DNA of 64,000 nucleotides from Oxytricha trifallax (taxonomy: Eukaryota > Ciliophora > Spirotrichea > Sporadotrichida > Oxytrichidae): the NCBI GenBank assembly GCA_000711775.1, contig ARYC01002116.1, positions 1 through 64,000 of the forward strand, read 5' to 3'. The first letter of the stretch is position 1, and each line of letters opens with the position of its first letter. A program made the position numbers and the translations under genes. The notes below the pieces were generated by a model. That model was not told the origin of the DNA and did no database searches. It was given only the letters and a program-made list of their open reading frames with translations. Below, one piece after another: positions 11,979 through 24,078 of this stretch.

Positions 11979-13032
11979 TCATTCTTCTTCTAAAAGTGCG
12001 ACCTATCTTTACATTTTATTTATATGCCTTATCTCTGTTTTAAAGCAATCTTCTTGCTTTATACTTTAAATTGCGTTTCTTACTATTGAATAATGAGCCT
12101 TATTTGTAAAATTAAAGTTCTTTTCAATTATGTCCTTTTTAAACGCAAGTTTTACTCTCGAAAAAATTTCTTCAATGCAGTTATATTCGGAGAAATAAGG
12201 TGAATTGAAAGTATATCTCCATCCGTTAGCCTGTATTTATTGTTTAAATTATTTGTTATGGTGGGCTCTTAAATTATCCATGAAGAAAACTACTTAATTA
12301 CCCCTAAACTGATTTTCAAATATTTCAAGACCTTAAATTAAATCAGGAATTTTAATCGATTTCTCTTTTATGATAAAACCTAAAACACCATGTTACCCCG
12401 AAATGAAAACCAATGCTGCTAGCGTCTAAATGTTAATGCTTTCTTTATGAATGACTTAATTTTAATATGGAGCAGCCCATGCTCTTATTCTCAAACAATG
12501 AGGCTTAAAAATTATTTCATCCAAATAAATTATCACTTCCTTGTTTAGGTATGCTTAGATTACTAATGGGTAATTCTATAGTTAAACAGCTTTAATTTGT
12601 GAATTTTTAGAATTCGAAAGTCTATATGCTGACTTGACACTCTTGTACTTAACTCCATTTGATAGGTAAACTTTTCGAATACTAGAAGTAGATATTTTTT
12701 AATCAGGGAATTAACGATGAAAAATTTTGGCTCTATCAGCTAAAGAAAATAATTTTAGTTCCATTAAAGTGTTTTAATTGACTAAATAGTTTAAGTTCTC
12801 AAGAGTTAAATTTAAGGTTTTTTTTTTTAATTTTAAAATGCTTATTCGTCTGGTTATTATTTTCAATGCATATTTTTCGAATTATATTTTAGTTGTATCC
12901 AAATATTCTTCCAATTTATTTGTAGGAATGGAAAGTTAATTTTGCTTTTTAAGGATCTTAGGTCCCATATCTAAGTAAAATTATTTAGGCTTTACTTTGA
13001 TCACTAATACTAATATATTTGTGTTTATTCAT
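11979..13032 (-). CDS. Divergent TBE-type DDE transposase, one frameshift at a homopolymer
   Basis: From ATG 13032 to TGA 11979-11981 the span is 1054 nt, one more than 351 codons; B's intact transposase is 350 codons with stop. The frame changes at an 11-base A run (T run at about 12819-12829 on the given strand); a one-base indel there would restore one frame. DDE motifs: IIYLDEII (first Asp), VVFFMDNLRAHHN (second Asp), SEYNCIEEIFSRVK (Glu). Upstream, FSLADRAKIFHRQFPDQKIS aligns with FSLAQRAVMFHRQFPELHIS of copy B. IS630/Tc1-mariner superfamily. The homopolymer break could be an assembly error. Confidence 0.75.
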
Positions 13033-13099
13033 ATTTATATTATTTATTTTAAATTAATAATTCTCAAATTCTACTGAAAATAATTCTTATGAATATTAA

Positions 13100-13790
13100 A
13101 ATATTTATTCATAAATTCTTTGTAAAAATAATACATTTAAAGTAATTCAAAGATGATGTTTATATTATTTACAAGCCAAGGATTGCCCCCTTGAAAAGAT
13201 TCCATAGTCTATTAAAATTTCTACCTAATCAGCCCTGTTTGGCATTTAATTGTATAATACATGAAGATCTTAATATCTTTAGTAATATTTTGATGATTCA
13301 TCATTAAGTTTAAAATCTATGTTGCTTTACAGTCCTATTATAAAGCCATAGTAAATATTCCTGATGTGAACTAGAATTTCATCTAACTTATCTAATCTTG
13401 CTTATTGTGATATCTCGATTCAGTCCAGATCGAAAGTTGTTGGCATACTTATATTATTTATATTGAGAATTAAAATAATTTGGAGAAAAATTTATTATAA
13501 CAAAGAGAAAATATTGACAAGATTTTAATATAAGCAACACTCATATTTCTTCAGTTTATTCTTAAGAACTAATATAATATTAAATATTAAAGTATTTAAT
13601 AACTTCTCAATATTTTAGGTAGATATAGAGTTAAAATGGGCAAATATACTTTAATTATAAAATTAAACTGCAATAAAATAAATAATTTAATATAATTTAA
13701 CAACCCCTTATATTCTATTTAACAAAAATAAACAATTAAAAGACATATAGTTGTTAAACATAAATTAATTATCTTAATTTATTTATAACT
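13100..13790. other. AT-rich stretch, nothing recognised
   Basis: No convincing gene or repeat between the divergent TBE-like set and MITE 2. Confidence 0.4.
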
Positions 13791-13796
13791 TTAATA

Positions 13797-14213
13797 TTGT
13801 AGGAATACATTTGATTTGGGAAAATAAATAATAATAAAAATATCAATAATTTAAATTTGTGGCAGTTAACTTTGTCCTAGCCTAGACAATATTGTACTCA
13901 TTCGATAGAAAATTAAAAATTAGCTGGACTTTACTGTTAGGGGTATGCCTCCATCGCATCCCTGGAGCGAGATAACTTGATTTTAATTTTTGCATTAAAA
14001 TCAACTAAACAAATCACCCAAAATTAAAGTCGATTTATCTCGCTCCAGGGATGCGATAGAGGCATACCCCTAACAGTAAAGTCCAGCTAATTTTTAATTC
14101 TCTATTGAATGAGTACAATATTGTCTAGGCTAGGACAAAGTTAACTGCCACGATTTTAATTATTTAATTTATTAATTATAATTTATTTTCCCAAATCAAA
14201 TGTATTCCTACAA
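13797..14213. mobile_element. Palindromic MITE 2 (TA target)
   Basis: 417 bp, TA on both sides. Ends TTGTAGGAATACATTTGATT...GGG and reverse complement. The arms are nearly perfect inverted repeats (GGCAGTTAACTTTGTCCTAG; AGACAATATTGTAC; AATTAGCTGGACTTTACTGT; a GGGGTATGCCTC block; GCATCCCTGGAGCGAG) and leave only a short centre. Noncoding. Belongs to the TTGTAGGAATAC end-type. Confidence 0.88.
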
Positions 14214-14215
14214 TA

Positions 14216-15600
14216 ATTAATCATACTTCCCAAATTATCAATAGATGAGTTAGAAAGCACTTGATAATTGAAGTCTAGGTTCCCTGTTTTCATTTTGTTG
14301 CTATTTAAAAGTAAAGTGGGCATTATCTGAATCAACTCTGATTCAAATTAATCTTTATTATTGGTATAACCGTTAATAGTATATTCATCTGACTATTAGA
14401 ACATATCTAGCACATAAATAAATAAAAATGTTAATTGCTTACTTTTAAAATTTAATTAAGATATTTATTATAATCGATATCCTACATTTAAAATCCTAAT
14501 TTATTCACATATTTCTTGTTGCCTGCATTTTATACTTCTATTTATGATTAGTCTTCAACTTTAACAACTAAATTTTAAGACTATGATATGTTTGATATCT
14601 CCTGTGTGGATTGAATTTGCTTTGCCAAGAGCAAGCGCAGAACCATTAATAGTCCAAATGTGTATAATATTTTCATGGATAAGCGGTATTGAAAGTTAAA
14701 GATTTTTGAATTTAAATTATATTTTCTAATTCATTATGTTTAATGTAATAAATGTTTAATCATACTGATCCAGTATAATAATATTATTTGAATAATATAT
14801 AAAATGAGAAGAATCTCTGGCGTATATTATTTCTTTATTTTTGTTATCAACTTATCAAACTATAGTCATATTATTAAATAATGAGAGTTCTTTAAATAAG
14901 TCTTTCTTAAAGTTTTTGGTGGAGGATTTCGTGAATCATTTAATTTGTAGTCTCGGATATATGAAATTTTAATATGGAGTCATGATACATTTTATTTTAT
15001 AAATGGAAATAATTAAGTATTTTTAGGTAATAAACATAAAATAGAAGCAATAATTTCTATAAATTGAGTTTAAGATAATTCTATATGGGAGATTACCCAA
15101 TCTCAAAAGTTTGTCAAGATAAAATTGAGAGGATATTTTGATTTTGAAATTTATAAAGCAAATAATACAATTATGATAAAGATATATAGCGTAGGTTGTC
15201 ATCAGCACTTTATTTTTATTTTTTATAGAATCTCTAAGCACTTATAGCCAATAAAATTCTAAAATGTATATAAAATAAAATATGATTGCACTTTTAACAT
15301 TATTGATAAAATTTAAAGCCTGATGAAAACAAACTTTGCAATGAGTGATCTGTGAAGTATACCCTCAATATTTCATACTTTATAGGTACTGATTACGTTT
15401 AACTTTTATCAATTAATCGTTAGTTTATATTGCAACAAAAATTTAAATAAATTAATTACATAGCATTTTGATTTAATTAAATTTTTGGAATTTAATTGAT
15501 AATTAATTAATTGCTTTAAATTTTAAGAAAATATCTATAAAATCAATAAATTTATTCCCATGATTTTAGTAAAAAAATCCAATATTACTTGTTATATTTA
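14216..15600. other. AT-rich stretch with a weak coding-like patch
   Basis: At about 14605-14705 (+) a frame includes LLCGLNLLCQEQAQN and reaches a TGA; this may be a small coding remnant. The rest is featureless AT-rich DNA. Confidence 0.3.
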
Positions 15601-15603
15601 AGA

Positions 15604-15851
15604 TAGAGTCAGTTTCAATTGGCGTCTCCAGAATTTAAGCTCCTATCTCTTCATACTGGGGTAAGCTTGGTAGGATCGTACTTGATGATAGCTCTCAATA
15701 TTTTACTACATCCAAGCCCACCCCGCTGAAGGTGTTGAAGCATTTGCTTAAGTCGTTCAAATCTTGGGTCTAGCCATTTTAGAACATCATAGAGGCGATG
15801 TTGTTCAAGGAGCCTGTTAGAGTGAATAGGTTGCTCAATAAGTTCTATTGA
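15604..15851 (+). pseudogene. Coding segment, unknown protein
   Basis: A GC-richer island with strongly coding composition in one frame (includes YWGKLGRIVLDDSSQYF and LLKSFKSWVQPFQNIIEAM) ending at TGA 15849-15851. No start codon is visible at the left edge, so it is an internal or C-terminal segment. No family recognised. It lies in AT-rich DNA on both sides, as expected for a macronuclear-destined segment or a gene relic. Confidence 0.5.
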
Positions 15852-16098
15852 ATATCCTCAAATTTGCAGTTATTACACAAATATACTTGCGAACGTAATT
15901 TATAGGTTGATATAAATAAATTTCAGATGTGTGGATTATTCTATTTTAATCATAAACACGATAGTATCAATATTATAGTTTATATACTTTAATGACAGGC
16001 TTGAAGTAGTATTGGCCAAGTTAGAAGAATAGCTTGTTAAAGTTGCAAGAATTGTCCAAATTATAGATAATTTAAGTGCATATAATAAAAATTACAAT

Positions 16099-16290
16099 TT
16101 AATGAGGAATCTTTAAATCAGATATAAAATTAGCTAAAAATAAATTAAATAAAAACACTATTTCGTTCACCCCTTTCTTGATAAATATCTTCCATAGAAC
16201 CAAAGAGTCTACCAATGTAAAAGCTGAGACGGCGTCTTCAATTTTAATGAAAGAGTTAACGAAGGTTTCATCCAAACATTTTGCATTCAT
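16099..16290 (-). CDS. Small coding segment beginning with ATG, unknown
   Basis: The minus-strand ATG at 16288-16290 opens MNAKCLDETFVNSFIKIEDA and continues protein-like (AVSAFTLVDSLVLWKIF) for about 50 codons before composition decays around 16130. This is what a first coding segment would look like if the next segment lies elsewhere. Family unknown. Confidence 0.4.
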   Translation of the reverse strand: MNAKCLDETFVNSFIKIEDAVSAFTLVDSLVLWKIFIKKGVNEIVFLFNLFLANFISDLKIPH

Positions 16291-16381
16291 TTTTTATTTC
16301 TATTGTATGTATATGTTTATCCAATAAGAAATAGGGAATAATTATAAAAAGAAAAATATTAATATAATATAAAATAATTTA

Positions 16382-17204
16382 GGCTATGGGGAAGCATCCT
16401 CCCCCTCTAAAGTATACTTTTTATTTTGTAGTTTGATAGAGTTTTTAACGCTGAGTAATAGTAGCTGATAAACATGGTCTACGCGAGCAATAGTTTTTGA
16501 GCTATGACCTATTATAAGTCAAAAAATGATATATAAAATCATAATAAAAGTGGAAATTTAACAAAATATATAAATCTTATTTAATTATTATTAACAAAAT
16601 TAAAAAATAAAAATTATTCTCTCTTATAAAAAATGCAAAAACAATTAGTTTCAATTTATTGTCAATAATTAAATAAGATTTACATATTTTGTTAAATTTC
16701 CACTTTTATTATGATTTTATATATCATTTTTTGACTTATAAGAGGTCATAGCTAAAAAACTATTGCTCGCGTAGACCTTGTTTAATAGTGTTAATATTAC
16801 AGACACAGAATTGATTCAGAATTTCAACTTCAAACTAGGACTACAGCAGCACCAAAATAGTGGCAGGTAAGTTATTTAAAGAAATTGTGGGAAATTAAAT
16901 ATAATTATTGTTATTTAGGAGATACTTATGAATTACCTAATGGATATAAGTATGAATTAAATGAAGCAAGATCATATATTAAACACAAAAATTCTCAAAA
17001 AAGTAGAAAATTATAAAGAAAATAAGCATGTCTGAATTTCAAACTAATATAGTTAACGTTAGCCATTTTTGATATGTAGTAAATCAAATTAGAAAAAATT
17101 TTTAATATTCAAATCTAATATTGGAATATTACTCAGCGTTAAAAACTCTATCAAACTACAAAATAAAAAGTATACTTTAGGGGGGAGGATGCTTCCCCTT
17201 AGGC
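16382..17204. mobile_element. Foldback element H1 with 8-bp target duplication
   Basis: Flanked by ATAATTTA at 16374-16381 and 17205-17212. Ends are GGCTATGGGGAAGCATCCTC and the reverse complement of GCCTAAGGGGAAGCATCC. Arms continue through an AAAGTATAC block, TAGTTTGATAGAG and ACGCTGAGTAATA; a second arm pair (about 16478-16610 and 16660-16785) folds around a short centre. The right arm is split by extra sequence at about 16787-17120. An 8-bp duplication is typical of hAT, P or Merlin families; I cannot choose among them from the ends alone. Same end-type as H2. Confidence 0.75.
16787..17120 (+). other. Intron-bearing gene fragment inserted in an arm of H1
   Basis: Comparison of the two arms of H1 shows about 330 extra bases on the right, bordered by AATATTAC on both sides (about 16793-16800 and 17120-17128). 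Inside is a coding-like stretch with a canonical small intron (GTAAGTTATT...TTATTTAG, about 16867-16918) and an in-phase join to GDTYELPNGYKYELNEARSY. The ELP-G phrase recalls actin (YELPDGQ), but this is too short to assign. Likely a captured or transposed gene piece. Confidence 0.4.
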
Positions 17205-17212
17205 ATAATTTA

Positions 17213-18375
17213 TTCAGTTTAAAGGTGTTATTTAAAACAATAAAAATTATTTTGTTATAATTAATTGAGATTATTAATTATGTATGAAAAAATGAAAACT
17301 AGTTTCTTGTGCCAATTTATGATGGATTGTAACAAATTTTGTACTTAAATTGCGCTATGAATGAATTTAATACTGTAAATATATCATACCAAGTAAAACT
17401 ATAACTCAATTTCTCTCTATTGAGACGAAGCCGATCACAGGTTCATTTTTTTAATGCCTTCTTTTTTTAAATTAAAGCAAATAACAATTGAATGGTAAGT
17501 CAAATTAAAGGGAGAAAATTCTGTCCAAATTTTTTCCAAAATATGATTAATCAAACTTTTGTTAGATTTGGGTTAAATTTTCACCCGATTAGCAAACCAC
17601 TATGTTTCATTCCTATTTACCTCTACTAAAGTTATATGCGCCAGTTGTAGAAAAAATTTTAAACTAAATAGTATCCTTACAACAACTTTTAATCATATTA
17701 AAGATTGATTGAATTTAATCAGGTATTGTAAATAAGTAGTTTTTAGTATATTTATGAATCAAATGAAAGATATAATTGAAAAATATTAAGTTTATTCATG
17801 CTTTCAAGAATATTTTACAATCAATACTATTATAAAGAGTCTTGCTAAAAGAGACATATAAATATAAAAGTAAAAGAAAATAAAGTAAAGCACAAATATT
17901 TGCAATTATAGCAGGTATCAGCAAGAATGATGGTTAGATAATCTTATTATTCATCATCGCTCTATTAATACAAAGAGAAAGTATTCTGATAAATGATTAG
18001 TTTGCATCTTTTTGAGAAATAAACTGAATACTCATATGTTTAAAATACAATTTAGACAGTAGTTTAATGAAATGGAAATATAAACAAGCTTAAAAGTGAT
18101 AAATTACCAAATGATACTGTTAAAATTATTAAACTTTAGGAAAAATAAAACCGTATTAGTTTGTTTGAAATTTTAGAAAAGATAAAATAATGTTGAAAAT
18201 AAGAGTAAAACGTTAGATTATGAGCATTTTAGTAAATTAAAAAATTTTTTAAATTGAGGCCAGTTTTTTTCTTTTCTTATCATAAAATCTAATTATTATT
18301 TCTATTTCTAATAATTATTATTAACTTAAAAAGTTAATAAGTTGACGTGAAGGATTTGTGAAGATAAGTCAGAAA
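17213..18375. other. AT-rich stretch, nothing recognised
   Basis: No convincing coding segment, RNA or element terminus found between H1 and the Gln-rich pseudogene. Confidence 0.4.
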
Positions 18376-18378
18376 TGA

Positions 18379-19789
18379 CACACATTGTCGTCTAACCAAC
18401 ATTAAGAGCTCCATCATCTCGCTATTAAGAGTGATGACCATTTAAATCAATAGATTGAGCCACTAATAGAAGATCTAAACGTCTTACAAAGTTAGAAGAT
18501 CTTATACTGTGCAAATAAAGGACTCCTATAAACAGAGCTAACAACCTACTAAGCCAAATTATTAGCTAGGTCCCTTGATGAAACCTAGATCTATGATAAA
18601 TTTTTTCAACTATTTGAACAATCATTCGAAAAATTGTAAATCATACAACAACAATAAAAATAATTGGAGACACCTACTTCCCTTCCACATTGCTAATAAA
18701 GCTACCTATTCTCCTAATCTCATCATTAGAATACAACTCAAAATATATTCATTTAAAAATATATTGAAAAATTCAGTCTACCATAAGCTAGCCCCTAGCT
18801 TCCTTTTTAATAGCCGACTCATAAGTTATAGCAATCTTGGATCCAACCCTAATTTTGGAAACCTACTTTCCCAGAGACACAAAATTTCTAATTATTTGGC
18901 TATAACAATAGTGTCTCATTTTCCAAATCAAATTAGAGTTCTATATAATCTAAAAAGAATCCAGCAATCTTCAGAGATTTACTTAAACCGGATTTCAAAC
19001 TGTTTCCACCATAACATATAGATTTTAACTAGAAAACCCTAAGACCCAATCAATAAAACCCCATTTCTAAGTTTTCTCCTGATTTTGCTGCTAAATAGGA
19101 AAAACTGACTAAAATGAGGGATGACGAACTTCCTATACTAAGTTTGAAGATAAGAGACTGTACTCCTTAAATAATTTTGACCAATTGAATCTAAACAACT
19201 AAAAAAGATTAACTCTATTCCTCTCATAAAGAGTGAAGACACAGTCCCAAAAATTCATTTCCATACTCTTTAGTCACAGAATGAACTCATCAATGACAAA
19301 AAAGAGTCAACAAAATAATAGGAAGACCCAAAAACCTGGCAAACTGATCCCTATATTGACTCGTCTACAAACAACAGAAATTGAAAACAAGTCGACAACC
19401 TGGTCAGAACCACATCAGAAATTGAGATTAATAATAATTTAGAAGAAAAATTATTATTAAGTTCTGAAATTAATAATAAGAATAATTATTAAGACCACAA
19501 CCCTCAAACTGATGTTTTCCAATTTCGAAACTTGAAAATAAGAAAAGAAAATTTATAGCATTAAAAATGCTTTTTCCTCACATAGACATGTGCTACATAT
19601 CAAATAGGTCAAGTCACTCGAATTCTCAATGCAGAGCCTGATCTTTTCTGAGAAAATTCTAAACTCTCACAATACATTGACGCTAAGCAAAGTGAAGATG
19701 ATCAAGAACAGCCTGACTACGAGAAACAAAATCATCAAGAAAAAGAGGAAAAAGTGAATGCACAGCAATAGTTTCAGAGTAACGCATGA
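18379..19789 (+). pseudogene. Gln-rich, coiled-coil-like protein gene, decayed
   Basis: Frame one is open 18379-19185 and clearly coding when TAA/TAG are Gln: an acidic helical region (IEPLIEDLNVLQSQKILY; SLDETQIYDKFFQLFEQSFE), then a Gln/Ser/Pro-rich region. It stops at TGA 19186-19188. The adjacent frame takes over at 19187 with equally good composition (SEDTVPKIHFHTLQSQNELI; SEDDQEQPDYEKQNHQEKEE) and ends at TGA 19787-19789, but is interrupted by TGA at 19382 and 19649. No start Met: a TGA at 18376 precedes it, so an upstream exon is missing. One frameshift and two stops make it a pseudogene unless short eliminated sequences mask the true frame. Confidence 0.6.
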
Positions 19790-19794
19790 AGGCA

Positions 19795-20950
19795 CCATTA
19801 ATTGAAATGGGCTTGTCCCTTATATATGACCATATATTATAGATCTGGGGTCCCCAGAGACCTTAGTGTGATCACATTATTATTATAAATATTATTTCTA
19901 TTTCTGCCATCTATTTTAAATAAAGTCTTATCCTACCTTCACATTTTACTTATGAATTTTTTCATGTTCTGTAAAGAAAGTAGAAAAGAATAATTGCGAA
20001 AATAATTTTACATAAGTTTCTATTTTAACTCTTAACCATTGAATGCCTTAATCAATAATCAATAAATGTAATGACAGGTTATTCTAAGGATTAAGCTATA
20101 AATATTACTTGAAATATACTGATGTTTTTGTAGCTCTAACTGCCATCTTTCATGGTCGCTCATTAATTATTTATTCCTATCTTCTAGCTAAATGCTGTTC
20201 ACTTATTTGAAATATTTATTTCAATTTTTCCTCTTTTATTGTAGTAAATATGGGGAAAAATGTTACTTAAAGCTTTAGACAGGATTTTTTAATAGAAAGC
20301 ACAATTTAAATTCTTTGTAATTCATAGCATCATCATGTAAGATACTAAATGAGACTGTTGGTAAATTTATAATCTCAGCAAAATTTACATCCTAAATTTT
20401 CATTGCTTTCATCTTTTAGTACTGAAATTTTTTATACGTCAATCATTCCGCTAAAGATATTAACGAAAAATATATACTGGATGCTTATAATTATTTTACC
20501 TTGAAGCACAAGTAAAAGTGCAAATTCTCCACAATTCTAATACTTGGGAACAACTTTTGAGGTTAAATTTTTCATTGCTTCATTTATTGACTTCATCTTG
20601 TTTACAGGTATAATAATTTTTGTCCAAATTTAATTTGATTAATATCAATAATTTTCCAAATAAACTTCCTATAAAATAAAAGTATCCTATATTTGAGATC
20701 AACCTCTAAAAATCATAGGATATTGACTCGACAGTTTTTTTCAAGCTTGTGAGATTGATATCAACTTTTAAAGTTGATTTCTCATATTATTATTTAGAAC
20801 GAATTTAATTTGCAGCAGCTCCTAATTGATATAGTTCTCAAATTACTATTTAATTCATAATAAAAATGGTTGAATGGTCTATTAAGTTCAGGATTTTTTC
20901 CTCTTAAATGATTTAATTTATCCTCTTGTTTACTCAAAATCTTCTAAGGC
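19795..20950. other. AT-rich stretch, nothing recognised
   Basis: No coding-like frame stands out from chance; no terminal repeats seen. Confidence 0.4.
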
Positions 20951-20979
20951 ATCTCTCTTCTTACCGATCTTATTATAAC

Positions 20980-22130
20980 TAAGAGTTAGAGAGAAAGTTT
21001 AAAGATTTTAATTAAATTCTTATATCTTAAGAAGATAATAGCACTAGAGTCAAATTGAATGAGATTTTACTTGAAAAATAAAGCATTTTGATATCTTAGA
21101 GTAAAACACTCCCAAAGAGATACTAGATCTAAAAATGAGCTCTATTTAATTGATATTACAATAAATAAAATTAAGTAATTGAAATTAGAATGTAAAAGAC
21201 ATTGAAGGAGAGAAAGTTATAAATTAAAATTTTGTATAAGATTAAGAATCAAAATTTAATTATACCAAATATTACTAGAGATATCTTTCATAAATTTTAT
21301 AGGTTTAGATATAAATGCATATAGAATCCAATAAAATTATACTCTTGAGAGTCAGAAAAAGCCTCTTTAAAATATTTCACAAAATTAGAAGTTAAAATTA
21401 AGATAATAAATTGAATCTGCTTTACAAAAAAAGGCAAATAATTTACTTTTTAATTGTAAGGTTAGAATAATTTAAAAATAAGATATCCTTAATATAAACC
21501 AAAATTCTTAGCATATTAGAATAAATGTATGATTTAAGTGAAATATAAAATGTCATATCGCAGTTCTTGTAAATTAATTTGTGGGCATCCGATTTCTAAT
21601 TTTAGAGGACAGCTTTAATAAGAAAATAATCAAAGATCATTAGTATTCTTTTAAAAATGTATCCATTCTACTATTTCTTAAGAAACGAATAATTCTAGCT
21701 ATATTTTGCTAACGTATATTAAGTACTTACTCAAGCAAAGTTTAAAAGTATGATACTTAGTTCATATAATGCAGTTCTCTTTTTTAAAGATTAAGTAGAT
21801 CCTAGAATTCCATTCTTTGAAATGATCCTTAGAGATTATATTGTTCATGATATATATAATAGGTAACTTACATTGATTTTATCACAAGCCATACAGGATA
21901 TTATCGAGACTCACTAATTAGGTTTTGTAATTATGAATAATACCTTAAATTTAAAGATAGGATAGATGATTTCGATTGAATTTCATGAGAGAATTTTTTT
22001 TATGAAAAGGCATTCATTAAAAAAGAGAACTGGAGAGATTAAGATTTTTATAAGGATGTATGGGCTTTGGCTGCGATAAAAATATAGTGCGATATCCCTA
22101 AAATTGCTAAAACACTGTGAATTTTAAAAT
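20980..22130 (+). pseudogene. Lys/Gln-rich coding remnants ending in a kinase-like motif
   Basis: Successive frames have protein-like composition: about 20985-21140 (LERKFKDFNQILISQEDNST), 21140-21215 (ELYLIDITINKIKQLKLECK), 21305-21520 (QNYTLESQKKPLQNISQ) and 21880-22115. The last contains ENWRDQDFYKDVWALAAIK, which resembles the kinase subdomain IX of the TBE 57-kDa-type genes (IKWDIWALAAII in copy B). Frames change several times and TGAs occur between blocks. It may be an old TBE kinase relic fused in view with other coding remnants, or a decayed host kinase. Confidence 0.35.
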
Positions 22131-22680
22131 GGAGGAGATAAATAAAAAAATAATTAAGATACTTTTTAAAACTTACTCCATTTATTTAGATTAGCTTTAT
22201 ATAAAAGGCAACTACCTTGACACAATTATCAAAAATTAATGCCTAATTTGATGAAATAATTTCTGATAAGATAGTAATAAAATATAGAACAAAAACAGAG
22301 ATATCATTTGAGTAGATAAAAAGAAAATGAGTGAATTGAATTTTCAGAATCTTAAAACATTATAAAATATTTTACTTTTAGAGTTTAAGTTATGTTAAAT
22401 TACTTTAAAAATCAATTATAAAATTATGAATAAACCTACCCTTAATGCATTCCCTAAAAATTTGAATACTTATAAACTATTGAAGGATTTTTGAGGTTTA
22501 GATTGGAAACCCTGAAGAGACCCTCTGATAGCAGTCACGTAAAATTAACTAATTGTTAATTAGAATTATTTAACAGCTACTAAAACGAGTTTCAAGTTGG
22601 TTTAATTTATCTGCAATTGATTGAATGAGTAAAATGAAATAAATATTAATAACATAGACAATTTATAGGTTTAGTTTCTC

Positions 22681-22857
22681 ATGAATGTGATGTTGACTCC
22701 GTTGGGGCTCCAATCTTATTATTGGCTGAGTGAGGGCATGTTTTTGGCAGAGATGAAAGCTGTCATCATCAATGCAGAGAGTATGGTTTGTTTAATTGTT
22801 GCTGGAATATTATTCTTTATTAAACTGATATCAAATTAAAATCAATATTCGCTTTAA
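22681..22857 (+). CDS. Short coding segment next to MITE 3
   Basis: ATG 22681 opens MNVMLTPLGLQSYYWLSEGM and continues FLAEMKAVIINAESMV before AT-rich sequence and the MITE start at 22860. An intron-acceptor-like TTTATAG lies just upstream. A similar stretch occurs at about 53294-53348 (GAGGGCAT...AAAG.A...ATCATCAAT..), so this is a repeated or paralogous piece. Function unknown. Confidence 0.4.
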
Positions 22858-22859
22858 TA

Positions 22860-23260
22860 TTGTAGGAATATATTCGATTTGGGGAAATTAAATTAAATTA
22901 AAATTAATTAAATATTAATTAATTTCAGTTATGTTTTTGGAAAATGTCTCCAAACCCTGGCTTCATAATGCTCTTTGGAAAGGGTATTTAAATTTAGACA
23001 GAGGTTATATTTGCTAGAATGAATTTATCGCATCATCCCAGCTCGTGTTTTTGGGGGTTAGCTCAAAATCGAAATATCTCTCTTACTGAGATGATTCAGT
23101 AATAATGCTAATAGCAAAGTCCAGCTAAAATTACGGAATATACCGTAGAATCTATTTAGATTTGAATTTTGAGTGGGTTTGGATTTGATAACTCCCATGA
23201 TTTTATTAATTAATTATTTTAATTTAAATTAATTTTCCCAAATCGATTGTATTCCTACAA
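22860..23260. mobile_element. Palindromic MITE 3 (TA target), diverged arms
   Basis: 401 bp with TA at 22858-22859 and 23261-23262. Ends TTGTAGGAATATATTCGATT...GGGG and reverse complement of TTGTAGGAATACAATCGATT. The internal sequence differs from MITE 1/2 (TTTTTGGAAAATGTCTCCAA; CACTCAAAATTC-like right part) and is shared with the inner element at 56860-57274, so this is a subfamily. Confidence 0.8.
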
Positions 23261-24078
23261 TATTAAAAATGAATGTTGAAATATCTACACATCAGTGATA
23301 TATAATTGGTTAGGGAAATTACTAATTAAATGTTCATCACTGAATAACAATCTTTATTAATATTACATTAATAGAAGGAAATTCGGGATTTATTTAATTT
23401 TCAAAAATAGTACTTGAAAATACTGTAAGAAACATGGGTATTTCTAGTTTGAGTAAAATGTAAATCATAAATATTTTTTAGATTAAAAATATCTCGAATT
23501 CAAATATTCTCTATGAATATTAATTGTGATTAGTAAATATGGAGTTATTTGTATCTTCCAACACTAAAGAGTCCAAGCTCTTCTTCACAGTGGAGTTGTT
23601 CTTTAACTATCTCAGAGCTACTCAGAGAAAGATGGTCAACATGACACCACTCACCAAGCTCACTCAGCAGTCACTCAAGATTACTGATGTAAGTAAAATA
23701 CCTTAATCTATATGGAGAAAGGTAAAGTATAAATTAGATAGTAATAGAATTTATCTTGATGCTTAAAAAATATGAATGTAATATTAACATAAATATATAG
23801 TTGCCACTCTTGATTAAGAGCATAAGTGCAGATCCAGGATTAGAGGAACATCCAGTTTAAACTGCCAATCCAGCCTCAATTATGATGGAAATCGCCAGAT
23901 CTGTTTTTCTTGAAGAGGTTATCTTCGGAAAGCCTGATTCAAAACCCCAAAACCCCTTAGTGAGGTTTATAAGTGCTTTGATTAGTAGGGTAAAGTTGGG
24001 GTTTTATTAGGGTTAGTAGAGAAAACGGAAGTTTAATGAGACTTTAATATGTATTTAATGAGTATTAGTTTAATTATA

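Larger units (their letters stand above)
9065..13097. mobile_element. Divergent TBE-like transposon D (three-gene set, no C4A4 ends)
   Basis: Contains zinc-finger/kinase (-), 22-kDa-type (+) and DDE transposase (-) genes in the order and orientation of the C4A4-ended TBEs A and B in this window, and the span (about 4.0 kb) matches theirs (4.10 and 4.15 kb). C4A4 termini are not seen. The only terminal candidate I see is an imperfect inverted repeat: TTTTATAATCATAAGAATTA near 9061-9080 and its approximate reverse complement near 13080-13100. An internal C-rich run (AAAAACCCCATAAACCCCT, about 10826-10845) resembles C4A4. The boundaries are therefore approximate. Confidence 0.65.
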
